This document shows positions 1 to 8,820 of a stretch of DNA of 64,000 nucleotides, piece after piece. This stretch comes from DATJKD01 sp963834855. GTDB taxonomy: Bacteria > Pseudomonadota > Gammaproteobacteria > Steroidobacterales > Steroidobacteraceae. A program made the position numbers and the translations under genes. Under the pieces are notes generated by a model. It was not told the DNA's origin. It was given only the letters and a program-made list of their open reading frames with translations, and made no database searches. The DNA lies in assembly GCA_963834855.1 (NCBI GenBank), contig CAWIDH010000007.1, forward strand, positions 1 to 64,000, read 5' to 3'. Position 1 is the stretch's first letter; each line of letters opens with the position of its first letter.

Positions 1-880
1 GATGCCGCGCTCCGGAGGCGAAGGCGCGGTCGTAGATGCTCGCGATCCAGCCAATGTGCGCTGTGCCGGCGCTGTTGCTTCGACCAGCGGCAGCGTGAGC
101 GGCGTGCGCGGAAGCACATCGTCGAAATCAACATCGGGGTTGTATTGCCTCAGCAACCAGATCGGCACATTCTGATACTTCTGAGCGATCACCCAAAGCG
201 ATTCGCCGCGACGCACCACATGGACCTCGGTGCCGATGATGCGGTTGATGGCGAAGAAGTCCTCCTGGAGTTTCTGGTGGTAACCACGCCGGCGCTGAAC
301 GAACTCATCCGTGCTGATACGGGACGTATCGATCTTCAGCCGTTGACCGATCACGACCGGCGTGCCGAAGCGCAGGCGATTGAGCTCACGCAGGCGCGTC
401 GCACGAACGTCGAGCCATTCCGCGTAGTGACCCAGTGTTTCGGTCGCCTGCACTTCGATCGTGCCATCGCCGGCTACCGTGTAGTCGCTTGGATCCGCGG
501 TCATTGCCACTTTCTCGGCGCCAGTGACCAGTGTGGGTCCGATCGCTTCGGCCTGCGCTGCGGACACCGGCTCCGCGGCCTGTGCGAGCGCAGTCGCGCG
601 CTCGGTCGCCGGCTCTTCTTCAGGCTGCGCGTCGGCCTCGACAACAAGAAGTTCCGGCGGGAGATCAGTGATCGTCACCGTACCAGCCGGCAGCGTGTCC
701 TCGGCGATGCGCGCCACCAGCAACCGCTGGCCTTCGTAGATGAAGTTGCGATCGCTGATCCGGTTGAGCTTCATGAGCTCATCTTCAGTCAACCCGGCCT
801 GGCGAGCGATCGTGGACAAGGAATCGCCGCGCTTGACGACATAGGTACTGGAGGCCGGGATCAGTGGGCTGAGTGACAGG
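1..880 (-). CDS. mltD: MltD-like lytic transglycosylase, C-terminal LysM part (new frame, cut by window edge)
   Basis: This is the continuation, in a different frame, of the transglycosylase gene that begins near 2.3 kb. On the minus strand it reads on as a LysM repeat starting STYVVKRGDSLSTIAR, then a degenerate LysM-like segment, then another clear repeat with VHVVRRGESLWVIAQKY, and it is still open at position 1. LysM repeats bind peptidoglycan and would hold the enzyme on its substrate. The frame change lies about 850-890, inside an alanine/proline-rich linker between the first and second LysM repeats. Because both halves keep family motifs, the break is either a sequencing error or a very recent mutation. 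The true C terminus is outside the window. Confidence 0.8.
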
Positions 881-2446
881 GGCGGCGGCAGTGGGCGCGG
901 CGGCCACTGGGCGCGGCTCCGAGCCCGGCAATTGCAGCACACGTCCGACGCGAACCTGGTTGGCGCTGCGCAAATCGTTCAGTCGCATCAGCGCCGCCAC
1001 CGTTGTGCCGTTGGCTGACGCGATCCGCGACAAGGTGTCGCCAGTGCGCACTCGATAGGTCCGATCGACCTTTTGTGCATCGAATCGTTCGCCCGGCGCC
1101 AGGCTCGCGAGTCGCACCCCCGGATCCGCTGCCGCAGCGCTCTCCTCAGGCAGGCGCAGCACGAAACCGCGCGGTACGTGACGCTCGCCGCTCCATACCG
1201 CTGCCGTAAGTGAGGGATTGAGCGCGCGCAGGGTCTGCCGGTCCACGCCAAGAGTGCGTTCCAGCGCACTGACTGGCACGTAAGCCGGTAATTCAAATGG
1301 TTGCGTCTTCACTTCCGCGCGCCGTGTCAGCGCACCGAAGTATTTCTCCGGGTCACGATCGATCTCGAGCGCCGCGAGGAACGCGACGTAGTAATTGCGC
1401 GATGCAAAACCGAACGTCCGGCTCTGGTGTGTGCGGATGATGGTCACGATGTCGTCGGTGCCCTGTTTTTCCTTCGCACGCCGCATGCCCGCCGCGCCGT
1501 GGTTGTAAGCCGTGAGCGCCAGCGGCCAGGTTCCGAGCAGGTCGTAATTGAATTGCAGGAGCTGCGCCGCCGCCACCGTCGAGCGATAAGGATCCATGCG
1601 CTCGTCCACCGTGGCATCGATGCGCATGAAACGCCGCCCGGTCGAACGCATGAATTGCCACAGCCCGGCGGCGCCAGCCTTCGAATAGGCCTCTGGATCG
1701 AAGGAGGACTCGACGTGCGGCAGAGCCGAGAGCTCGGCGGGCAGACCCATGTTGGCGAGTGTCTCGGCGATGTGCGCCTCATACGCACCTGCGCGGATCA
1801 GACCGGCGCGGAATCGATCGGCCTGGCCAAGCTGAAACCGGACGCGCCCGGCGGCTTCATTCAACGCCCGCGCACTGATGGTCTCGGGCCACAGCGCGCG
1901 TACGCGCCTTTCCTCCGGTGAGCTCGCGGAGCCTCCACTCGCGAGACGTCTCAGGATCGCACTGTATCTCTCCTTCGCCTCCTGTACCTGTCGTTGGCGT
2001 TCCGCACGCGCGAGATTCTCGGGAAAGCTCATTACCTCGTACACGACGTCCAGTTTGCGATCGTCGTGTACGAGTCCGCCGTTGGTCGTGACCTCGGTGT
2101 AGACGCGTACCCAGAACTGGACATCGGGCTCGATCTCGGCGGGCCGTACGAACGGATTCTCCGAACCGGCGCTGATGCCCGATATCAGTATCGCGACGAG
2201 CGCGCCCAGTGCACATCGAGTGGAACTTCGGATCGGTATGGTCCTCGAGGCCGGGGCTGTGGTCGCTGTCTGGCGGCGAATTCTGCAGCGCGCGAAGAGC
2301 GCGCAAGGAGCCCGTTTATCAGTGATTGCTACAAAAGTTTGTGACGTAGGTCGGAAGATCGCGCGCAAGTGCCCGTCGCCGGGTGCACCCGGTTGTGGTG
2401 CATCGAGAGAGGAAAGTGGCCTGGCAACCCAACAGACCGGAAACAA
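785..2446 (-). CDS. mltD: MltD-like membrane-bound lytic murein transglycosylase, catalytic part
   Basis: It cleaves the glycan strands of peptidoglycan between MurNAc and GlcNAc in the periplasm. The SLT domain is clear: the catalytic glutamate sits in LPHVESSFDPEAYSK, followed by GAAGLWQFMRSTGR and ALTAYNHGAAGM. The first LysM repeat (TYRVRTGDTLSRIASANGTT) follows a proline/alanine-rich linker. The frame ends prematurely at 785, but the protein continues in another frame to the window edge, giving four LysM-like repeats in all, more than the two usual for E. coli MltD. The start is uncertain: the signal-like segment ALGALVAILISGISAG begins near 2222, and no ATG, GTG or TTG lies in frame just upstream, so either the start is far upstream or another frame break hides it. 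Confidence 0.85.
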   Translation of the reverse strand: MFPVCWVARPLSSLDAPQPGAPGDGHLRAIFRPTSQTFVAITDKRAPCALFARCRIRRQTATTAPASRTIPIRSSTRCALGALVAILISGISAGSENPFVRPAEIEPDVQFWVRVYTEVTTNGGLVHDDRKLDVVYEVMSFPENLARAERQRQVQEAKERYSAILRRLASGGSASSPEERRVRALWPETISARALNEAAGRVRFQLGQADRFRAGLIRAGAYEAHIAETLANMGLPAELSALPHVESSFDPEAYSKAGAAGLWQFMRSTGRRFMRIDATVDERMDPYRSTVAAAQLLQFNYDLLGTWPLALTAYNHGAAGMRRAKEKQGTDDIVTIIRTHQSRTFGFASRNYYVAFLAALEIDRDPEKYFGALTRRAEVKTQPFELPAYVPVSALERTLGVDRQTLRALNPSLTAAVWSGERHVPRGFVLRLPEESAAAADPGVRLASLAPGERFDAQKVDRTYRVRTGDTLSRIASANGTTVAALMRLNDLRSANQVRVGRVLQLPGSEPRPVAAAPTAAAPVTQPTDPGLQYLCRQARRFLVHDRSPGRVD

Positions 2447-2496
2447 CTTGTTTATTTGAGACGGGTAAAGGAAAACTCAGGACGCACGGCGTTTCC

Positions 2497-4842
2497 CTAT
2501 GAGCCTAGCAGATCCAGCTGTCGCACATCACCGATCACGCGCTCGAAGTCCAGGCCGAGTGTTGCGAGCACGGGTTCGGCCACGGGTTTTACCTGCTTCG
2601 TCACGTAGTGCTCGCGATCGAGCGGATTCCGGACCTCGTCGACCGGCTCCGGTCCGGCGATGGTCATGACGTAGCTGATCAAGCGCCCCGACGACTGCGT
2701 CGACTTGCGTGCAGCCGCGACGTGCGGCGGTGTCGTGGCCGTGTACTCGTCGGCATCCTTGCGCAGGTTCTTGCGATAGACGAGTGAGTCGTCGAGCTTG
2801 CCGCTGCGCAGACGTCTCACCACATCGGCCAGGTAGTCGTCGACCGATTGATCGGTGAAGAGACGCCGATACAGCTCACGCTGCACTTCCTTGGCGAGCG
2901 CAGTCCAGTCGCGGCGCACGACCTCCATGCCGATGAACTCCACCTGCTGGAGGCCGTCGCCGTGCTTCAGCCCGGCATAACGCTTGCTGGCGCCGCGTGT
3001 GCTGTGGCGCGCATGCGGCAGGAAGAGCTTCAGGTACAGCTTCTCGAACTTGAGCTCGAGACGGCTCGGCACGCGCCAGCGCTCGGCGATGTGGCGCGCG
3101 AGGTCCGCATTCAGCGCCGCCGCGAGCTGCCGCGCCTGGTCGCGGGCGGCCTCAGGATCGGCCGTCGCCGTCTGCACGAACAAGCTGTCCGTGTCGCCGT
3201 ACAGCACCACGAAGCCGGCCGCCTCAAACCAGCGCTTCGACCACAGCAGGATCTCGCGGCCTGAGCCGGTGATCGAGTTGGCAAGCGCCGGATTGTAGAA
3301 ACGGCAGGCAGGTGTCCCGAGCACGCCATAGAACGAATTCATCAGGATCTTGATGGCGTGCGAGGCGACCTCATCGCCGGCCTTGCGCGCGGCTTCGCGC
3401 CGCGGGAAGAGCTCGTCGAGCAACCGCGGCAGGATCGCTGGCTCTCGACGGAACGCGCCGCCGGGGGTCTGGATGAGATCCGCGTCGGGCGGCGGCGCTT
3501 CGACGTAGGAAAGCGGATCGATGTTGAAGGTGCGGATGACGCTCGGATACAGGCTCTTGAAGTCGAACACCCATACGTTGCGGTGCAGGCCCGCCACCGG
3601 TTCGAGCACGTGGCCGCCCTGCTGCGCCGCATAGACGCGCGAATCGTCGCCGCGCACGCTGGGCGCGACGATGCCCAGCGGCTCGAGCTCGCTCAGATAC
3701 AGAAAGTCGAAGGAGGCGATGCTCGCCGCGACCCGGTCGGGCGTCATGCCGGTCAGCCGGCTGCGCTCGAACGCGAGCGGTACGAGGTTGAGCTTGCGCA
3801 CGATGCCGTAGGCGAGTCGCGCGTCGGTGCGTGCATAGAGCGCGAAGGCGGGCAGGTCTTCGCGGTAGTTGTGCAGGATCTCCGCGAGGCGATCGCGCAC
3901 GTCGCCCTTGACGGCCTTGCCTTCGCCCAGCACCTGCCGCGCCACGGCGTCGAGCGAGTAATCGTCCATGCGCACGAAGGCGCCGCGCAGGAGGTCGATG
4001 CCGTCGAGGACGAGGCGGCCGGGAATCGAGGCTTCGCCGCTGCCGAAATAACCTTGCGGCTTGCGGAGGCGGATCGGGCCCGCCTCGCGCCCGAGGTCGA
4101 ACGGGTGCCGCACGCGCGCGGCGATACGCCCAAGGGCCGCCAGGTCGAAATCGACGATGTTCCAGCCGGTCAGCACGTCGGGATCGCAGGTCCTGACCCG
4201 GTCGCAGAAGGCGGTCAGCGCGGCGAACTCGTTTTCGCAACGGATCGCCTTTTCGGGCATCTCGCGATCGCGGTCGTCGACGATCAGGACCTCATCGATA
4301 TCCGGCCCATAGATCGAGATCGCGAGCAGCGCTTCACCCCTGGCGTCGGTCTCGATGTCGAACGACAGCATGCGCGGATCGATCCTGACGTCCGCGGGCC
4401 GCAGCGTCGGATTGTCGAAGACCCAGGTGACGCCCTTGCCTGCCCTGGCTTCGCCCTCGATCGCGCAGCCCGCCTTGATGCCGCGCTCGATGAGATAGCG
4501 CACGGCGAAGCGTACGTCTGCCTCGAATGTGTCGATGCCCGCGGCATGCAGCCGATCGCGCACCGCCGGCACGTCGCCCGGAACCTCGACCTCGAGCCGA
4601 CACACAGGGGCGCCGTCGAACGTTCGCCTGGTCGTGGGTGACCCTGCGGGTGCACCGACCGCGCGCGCGCGCTCCAGGTCGGCGGCGCGGATGTAGAAGT
4701 GTGGTCGCTGCCGGTCGTCCCTCACGAGGAACGTTGCGCCGTCCTCCAGGCGGCCATAGATGTGTATGACCGGCCGGCGCCGCCCGTCCGCCTCCGTCAC
4801 TACGCGGTAGCTCGCCTGCGTTATGAAGCCTCGGAAATCCAT
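2497..4842 (-). CDS. polB: DNA polymerase II (family B)
   Basis: A family B DNA polymerase with proofreading, used in damage-induced replication restart and translesion synthesis. The length, 781 residues, is almost that of E. coli PolB. The exonuclease motifs are visible (SFDIETDARG, NIVDFDLAALG, YARTDARLAYG), and so are polymerase motifs A (DFKSLYPSVIRTF), B (KILMNSFYGVLGT) and C (YGDTDSLFV) with the two catalytic aspartates. It stands alone; the convergent side faces the transglycosylase gene and the amine oxidase starts divergently about 100 bp upstream. No LexA-type box was seen in that gap. The ATG at 4842 gives the usual family N terminus (MDFRGFITQASYRV). Confidence 0.96.
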   Translation of the reverse strand: MDFRGFITQASYRVVTEADGRRRPVIHIYGRLEDGATFLVRDDRQRPHFYIRAADLERARAVGAPAGSPTTRRTFDGAPVCRLEVEVPGDVPAVRDRLHAAGIDTFEADVRFAVRYLIERGIKAGCAIEGEARAGKGVTWVFDNPTLRPADVRIDPRMLSFDIETDARGEALLAISIYGPDIDEVLIVDDRDREMPEKAIRCENEFAALTAFCDRVRTCDPDVLTGWNIVDFDLAALGRIAARVRHPFDLGREAGPIRLRKPQGYFGSGEASIPGRLVLDGIDLLRGAFVRMDDYSLDAVARQVLGEGKAVKGDVRDRLAEILHNYREDLPAFALYARTDARLAYGIVRKLNLVPLAFERSRLTGMTPDRVAASIASFDFLYLSELEPLGIVAPSVRGDDSRVYAAQQGGHVLEPVAGLHRNVWVFDFKSLYPSVIRTFNIDPLSYVEAPPPDADLIQTPGGAFRREPAILPRLLDELFPRREAARKAGDEVASHAIKILMNSFYGVLGTPACRFYNPALANSITGSGREILLWSKRWFEAAGFVVLYGDTDSLFVQTATADPEAARDQARQLAAALNADLARHIAERWRVPSRLELKFEKLYLKLFLPHARHSTRGASKRYAGLKHGDGLQQVEFIGMEVVRRDWTALAKEVQRELYRRLFTDQSVDDYLADVVRRLRSGKLDDSLVYRKNLRKDADEYTATTPPHVAAARKSTQSSGRLISYVMTIAGPEPVDEVRNPLDREHYVTKQVKPVAEPVLATLGLDFERVIGDVRQLDLLGS

Positions 4843-4944
4843 CGGAGCATTATGCCCCGGTCGCGTCAGAGCTACTTGACATGCTCAAGACCGGGGTCGG
4901 ACGAAAGTTGCGCTGTTCGAACGCTTTCTGCACGCTCCCGGTGC

Positions 4945-6261
4945 ATGAGCGTATCCGAAGAATCCGACACTGTAATCATCGGCGCGGGCGCGGCGGGACT
5001 CTCGGCCGCTTCCGAGCTCGCGTCCAGTGGCCACCGGGTGCTGATCCTGGAAGCCCGCGAGCGCCTTGGCGGGCGCATCCTCACGGACAGGACGACCCTG
5101 GCTCCGATGCCTGTCGAGTTGGGCGCGGAATTCATTCATGGCGAATCGCCGGTCCTTCTCCGCTGGCTCAAGGCCGCTGGAGATGTGGCGATCGACGCAT
5201 CGCGAGATCGCTGGATCGTGCACGAGGCCGGGCTGCGCCGCGCCGATGAACGGCTGCAGGAGCTCAAGCGCACCTTAGGCCGGCTGTCCGCGCCAGGGCG
5301 GGACGTGTCCTTTGCCGAGTTCCTGCAGCGTCACCGCCGGTCCGTGACGCCGGCCGTGCGTGAACTCGCCTGCGCGATGGTCGAAGGCTTCGATGCCGCC
5401 GACGCTTCCAGGATCAGTGCGCGCGAGGTTCTCGAAGAGTGGGGTGGCCCTGCTGCGGCGGACGCGCCGACATTCCGGCCAGCACGAGGGTATGACACCT
5501 TGATGCAGTCCATTCGTCATACGCTGCGAGCCGATTGCGCCACGCTGCAATTCGGCACGATCGTTCGCGCGGTCAACTGGACGAAGGGACGGGTCACCAT
5601 CGAGGCGCAACGACACGGTGAATCAATCCGCGTTCAGGCAGCGCGCGCGATCATCACGCTACCGCTCGGTGTCCTGCAGGTGCCTGCTGCATCGCCGAAC
5701 TCGGTGCGCTTTACTCCCGAGTTGCGCGGCAAGCGCAGGGCGCTCGAGCACCTGGCCGCCGGATCCGCGATAAAAGTGGTGATGAGCTTCACGCGCCCAT
5801 TCTGGGCCGAGCTGCACGACTCCTGCTACCGGAATGCAGCGTTCTTCTTCGCCCCGAAAGCGGCGTTTCCTACATTCTGGACGTCGCTTCCCTTGCGTAC
5901 CTCGGTGCTCGTAGCGTGGTGTGCGGGCCGGAACGCCGAGCGGCTGGCCGGCAAGGGTGAGAATGAGGTCATTGCCAGCGTCATGGAGAGCCTGCGCGCG
6001 GTCTTTGGCCGACGGAACTATTCCTCGCTGCTCGAATCTGTATCGTGGCACGACTGGCAAGGCGATCCGTTCTCGTGCGGCGCCTACAGCTACGTCATGA
6101 CGGCGGGCGCCGGGGCACGGCGCGCGCTTGCCAGGCCAGTGGACGGCACGTTGTTCTTCGCCGGCGAGGCTTGCGACACAGAAGGGGAAGCGGCTACGGT
6201 CGGCGGCGCGCTGCAGAGCGGGGTTCGCGCGGCGCAGCAGGTTCTCGAGCGCTGCCGGTAG
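4945..6261 (+). CDS. Flavin-containing monoamine oxidase family protein
   Basis: An FAD-dependent amine oxidase of 438 residues. The N terminus has the dinucleotide-binding Rossmann motif (VIIGAGAAGLSAASEL, then LEARERLGGRI), and the C terminus has the second FAD contact region (LFFAGEACDTEGEAATVGGA). The start at 4945 puts the GxGxxG motif about ten residues in, as usual for this family; upstream in-frame codons overlap polB antisense and are not needed. The amine substrate cannot be read from the sequence; polyamines and aromatic amines are the usual family substrates. The glutathione transferase gene follows after 84 bp on the same strand and could be co-transcribed. Confidence 0.9.
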   Translation: MSVSEESDTVIIGAGAAGLSAASELASSGHRVLILEARERLGGRILTDRTTLAPMPVELGAEFIHGESPVLLRWLKAAGDVAIDASRDRWIVHEAGLRRADERLQELKRTLGRLSAPGRDVSFAEFLQRHRRSVTPAVRELACAMVEGFDAADASRISAREVLEEWGGPAAADAPTFRPARGYDTLMQSIRHTLRADCATLQFGTIVRAVNWTKGRVTIEAQRHGESIRVQAARAIITLPLGVLQVPAASPNSVRFTPELRGKRRALEHLAAGSAIKVVMSFTRPFWAELHDSCYRNAAFFFAPKAAFPTFWTSLPLRTSVLVAWCAGRNAERLAGKGENEVIASVMESLRAVFGRRNYSSLLESVSWHDWQGDPFSCGAYSYVMTAGAGARRALARPVDGTLFFAGEACDTEGEAATVGGALQSGVRAAQQVLERCR

Positions 6262-6345
6262 ATGCGGCGCGCAGGGCCGCAGTAAGCTCCACAGGCCGTG
6301 GGCGTCGCTGCCGACCCTCAACCCTCAACGACCTCCGGATCACTC

Positions 6346-7047
6346 ATGCTCGACATACATTCCTTTCCGATCACGGCAAAGTGGCCCGCAACTCATCCGG
6401 ATCGAATTCAGCTTTACTCGCTGAATACGCCCAACGGGGTCAAGGCGTCGATCATGCTCGAGGAAACGCAGCTCCCGTACGAGCCGCATCTAGTGCGCTT
6501 TGATCAGAACGAGCAGAAGTCGCCCGAATTCCGCTCGCTGAACCCCTACGGCAAGATCCCGGCGATCATCGATCCGAACGGGCCGGATGGCAAGCCGCTG
6601 CCCTTGTTCGAGTCGGGGGCGATTCTCATCTACCTGGGCGACAAGAGCGGCCAGTTTCTTGCGCGCGAATCCGCGGCGCGTTACGAGACCCTGCAGTGGC
6701 TGATGTTCCAGATGGCGGGCATCGGCCCGATGTTCGGCCAGGTCGGCTTCTTCCACAAGTTCGCGGGCAGGGAGTACGAGGACAAGCGACCTCGCGACCG
6801 CTACGTCGCGGAATCGAAGCGATTGCTCGACGTGCTCAATGCGCGGCTCGCTGACCGATCCTGGATCATGGGCGACACCTACACCATCGCCGACATCGCA
6901 ACGTTCCCCTGGGTACGCAACCTGATCGGCTACTACGGAGCGGGTGACCTCGTCGGGTTCGACGAGTACCCGAACGTGAAGCGGGCGCTTGATGCATTCC
7001 TCGCCCGCCCGGCCGTAATCAAGGGGCTGGAAGTACCCAAGAACTGA
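6346..7047 (+). CDS. Glutathione S-transferase, YfcG/YghU-like (Nu class)
   Basis: A cytosolic glutathione transferase of 233 residues. The thioredoxin-fold half begins at IQLYSLNTPNGVKASIMLEE and has the cis-proline segment KIPAIID and the glutathione-binding ESGAILIYL. The helical half contains SWIMGDTYTIADIATFPWVR with the conserved N-cap aspartate. The TPNG motif is that of YfcG/YghU proteins, which have disulfide-bond reductase activity more than classical conjugating activity. The ATG at 6346 is preferred over a GTG at 6298, because the extra 16 residues have no family counterpart. The GloB-type hydrolase 315 bp downstream also uses glutathione adducts, so the two may serve the same detoxification need. 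Confidence 0.9.
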   Translation: MLDIHSFPITAKWPATHPDRIQLYSLNTPNGVKASIMLEETQLPYEPHLVRFDQNEQKSPEFRSLNPYGKIPAIIDPNGPDGKPLPLFESGAILIYLGDKSGQFLARESAARYETLQWLMFQMAGIGPMFGQVGFFHKFAGREYEDKRPRDRYVAESKRLLDVLNARLADRSWIMGDTYTIADIATFPWVRNLIGYYGAGDLVGFDEYPNVKRALDAFLARPAVIKGLEVPKN

Positions 7048-7362
7048 GGCCCGCCGAGGGCGCGGGCGGAATCGTTTCGATTCAATCGGCGCTTCTGGTG
7101 AGGTCCAGCGTTCCTGCGTGGCACTTCCGCGGAAACGTTTCCGGAATAATTCTCATTTGAGACTTTGTGCCAGTCGTCTTGGTCGAGTCAAATCGTTGCC
7201 GCACGGAGCGTCCGCCTTGAGTATCTTCCAGTACATCCGCATCGGCTGACGGCTGCCAACCGAAGGACCTGCGCACACCGGCCTGCCGCAGGGGAGCCGT
7301 GTGGTTAAGCGCCCTTGATTCTGGCTTCGGTGAATCGGTCGGCAGTGCGGAGGAGGTGAGCC
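7048..7362. other. Intergenic region with a LacI-type palindrome
   Basis: No gene was recognised in these 315 bases. Just after the GST stop there is a weak GC hairpin (GCCCGC at 7049-7054 with GCGGGC at 7062-7067) that lacks a T run. At 7130-7143 there is a perfect 14-bp palindrome, CGGAAACGTTTCCG, next to a small AT-rich stretch (7144-7160). The final bases before 7363 carry a good ribosome binding site (GGAGG) for the hydrolase gene. Confidence 0.6.
7130..7143. promoter_or_regulatory. Perfect palindrome resembling a LacI-family operator
   Basis: The sequence is CGGAAACGTTTCCG. A palindrome centred on a CG step with an AAACGTTT core is characteristic of LacI/PurR-family operators. It overlaps a second palindrome (TTCCGCGGAA) on its left side. 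It lies between the GST gene and the GloB-type hydrolase, about 220 bp upstream of the latter. No LacI-family gene is present in the window, so the regulator would have to be elsewhere. Confidence 0.35.
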
Positions 7363-8154
7363 ATGCACGTCGAACAGATCTGGACCGCCAACTCGTTCAG
7401 GAACTTCAACTACCTGATCGCCTGCGCCGAAACCGGCGAGGCGCTCGCAGTCGACCCGCTCGACCACGAGAAGTGCCTCACGAGGGCGCGGGCACACGGC
7501 TGGCATGTAACGCAGATACTCAACACGCACGAGCACGGCGACCATACGGGCGGCAATCGCGCCATGATCGCGGCGACCGGTGCGAAGCTGCTGGCGCACG
7601 CGAACGCCAAGAACCGCATCGCCGGCATCGACCGAGGTTTGGGTGCGGGCGACATCATTCGCGTCGGCAAGACCGTGGAGCTCGAGTGCCTCGATACGCC
7701 CGGTCACACGATGAGCCATGTGTGCCTGCTGTCGCACAGCGAGCAACCGGCGCTCTTCTCTGGCGATACGCTGTTCAACGCCGGCGCCGGCAATTGTCAC
7801 AACGGCGGCCATCCGGAACAGCTGTACGGCACGTTCGCCAGCCAGCTCGCGCGTCTGCCGGACGAAACGCTCGTCTACCCGGGGCACGACTACATCGCGA
7901 ACAACCTGCGCTTCACGCTGAGCCGCGAGCCCGACAACGGGCGGGCAATGGCGCTGCTCGCACAGATCGAGCATCAGGATCCCGAGCGAGCACTGGTCAC
8001 GACGATCGCGCTCGAGAAGGAGATCAACACGTTTTTCCGCCTGCACAGTCCGAGCGTCATTGCCAGGCTGCGCGAGGAATTTACCGACCTGCCCGACAAC
8101 CCCGATCCAAAGACGGTTTTCCTGCGGCTGCGCGAGCTCCGCAATCGATGGTGA
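7363..8154 (+). CDS. gloB: Hydroxyacylglutathione hydrolase (glyoxalase II)
   Basis: It hydrolyses S-lactoylglutathione to lactate and glutathione, the second step of the methylglyoxal detoxification pathway in the cytosol. The metallo-beta-lactamase fold is shown by NTHEHGDHTGG (the T-H-x-H-x-D-H metal motif), DTPGHTMSH, FSGDTLFNAGAG and PGHDYIANNL. The C-terminal third resembles the glutathione-binding HAGH domain, and the length of 263 residues is typical. A strong ribosome binding site (AGGAGG) lies 6-7 bases before the ATG. The stop overlaps the start of the following small barrel gene by 7 bp, so the two are translationally coupled. Confidence 0.93.
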   Translation: MHVEQIWTANSFRNFNYLIACAETGEALAVDPLDHEKCLTRARAHGWHVTQILNTHEHGDHTGGNRAMIAATGAKLLAHANAKNRIAGIDRGLGAGDIIRVGKTVELECLDTPGHTMSHVCLLSHSEQPALFSGDTLFNAGAGNCHNGGHPEQLYGTFASQLARLPDETLVYPGHDYIANNLRFTLSREPDNGRAMALLAQIEHQDPERALVTTIALEKEINTFFRLHSPSVIARLREEFTDLPDNPDPKTVFLRLRELRNRW

Positions 8155-8759
8155 AGGCATCGTTGCGGAGCCCCGACCGGCGAGGGAGCAACGCCATCGT
8201 CGTGATCTTGCTGGTCCTGGGACAGGTGGCGGCTGTCTCTGCAGCGGATGGCGACGACGCGGCCACGGTCTATGTCGGGCAGATCTCGAGCGTCAACGCG
8301 TGGCACGATCTCGTCACCAAGCCGGCGGAGGCCGACTTCGTCGACGCTTACGTCGCGGTCGCCGCGCTGTCGTACGTGCTCGGCCGATACCGCGACGAAC
8401 GCTTGAGCCTCGAGGTCGAGGGGCAGGTGGGATACAACTTCGGAGACCAGAGCCACTGGGAGTTCAACGCCGCGGCGGGACCGCGCTGGCACCATTTTCC
8501 GTGGAGCGATGCCCTGGCGACGACCGTCGCCTTCTGGCTCGGTCTTTCGATGGCGAGCGAGGTGCCGGAGGTCGAGGTCGAGCTCGAAGGCGACAGCCAG
8601 AGGCTGCTCATCTACTGGGCCGCGGAGCTGACGCTCGGCCCGCCCGGCTCTTCCTGGGCGTTGTCGCTGCGCCTGCATCATCGGTCGCCCGGGTTTGGCC
8701 TGTTTGCCGACGATGGTGGCATGAATGCGCTCGCGCTGGGAGTGCGGTACGCCTTCTGA
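8148..8759 (+). CDS. Small outer-membrane beta-barrel protein, PagL-like
   Basis: A 203-residue exported protein of unproven function. A signal peptide is visible (IVVILLVLGQVAAVSAADG), followed by alternating aromatic and polar strands and a terminal phenylalanine (ALGVRYAF), the usual ending of outer-membrane barrels. The end of the protein, RLHHRSPGFGLF, recalls the His-x-Ser region of lipid A 3-O-deacylase PagL, but the catalytic glutamate is not evident, so it may be a structural relative only. Its ATG overlaps the end of gloB by 7 bp, which is strange company for a lipid A enzyme. A hairpin follows the stop at 8771-8793. Confidence 0.7.
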   Translation: MVKASLRSPDRRGSNAIVVILLVLGQVAAVSAADGDDAATVYVGQISSVNAWHDLVTKPAEADFVDAYVAVAALSYVLGRYRDERLSLEVEGQVGYNFGDQSHWEFNAAAGPRWHHFPWSDALATTVAFWLGLSMASEVPEVEVELEGDSQRLLIYWAAELTLGPPGSSWALSLRLHHRSPGFGLFADDGGMNALALGVRYAF

Positions 8760-8770
8760 GGGCGATCGAT

Positions 8771-8793
8771 TCAGGCGCTTTTTTCGCGCCTGA
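8771..8793 (+). terminator. Hairpin after the barrel gene, possible terminator
   Basis: Arms TCAGGCGC (8771-8778) and GCGCCTGA (8786-8793) pair perfectly around a loop of six T and one C. The T run is in the loop and not after the stem, so Rho-independent termination is doubtful. It separates the gloB unit from the PucR-type regulator. Confidence 0.35.
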
Positions 8794-8820
8794 TCAAGCA
8801 AAGGTGCGACACTAAGTTGA

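Noticed and set aside
3358..4641. A 427-codon plus-strand frame inside polB
   Set aside because: It is the complement of conserved polymerase codons; no independent coding signal is seen.
7049..7067. GC hairpin after the GST gene as a terminator
   Set aside because: The stem is only six bases and no T run follows.
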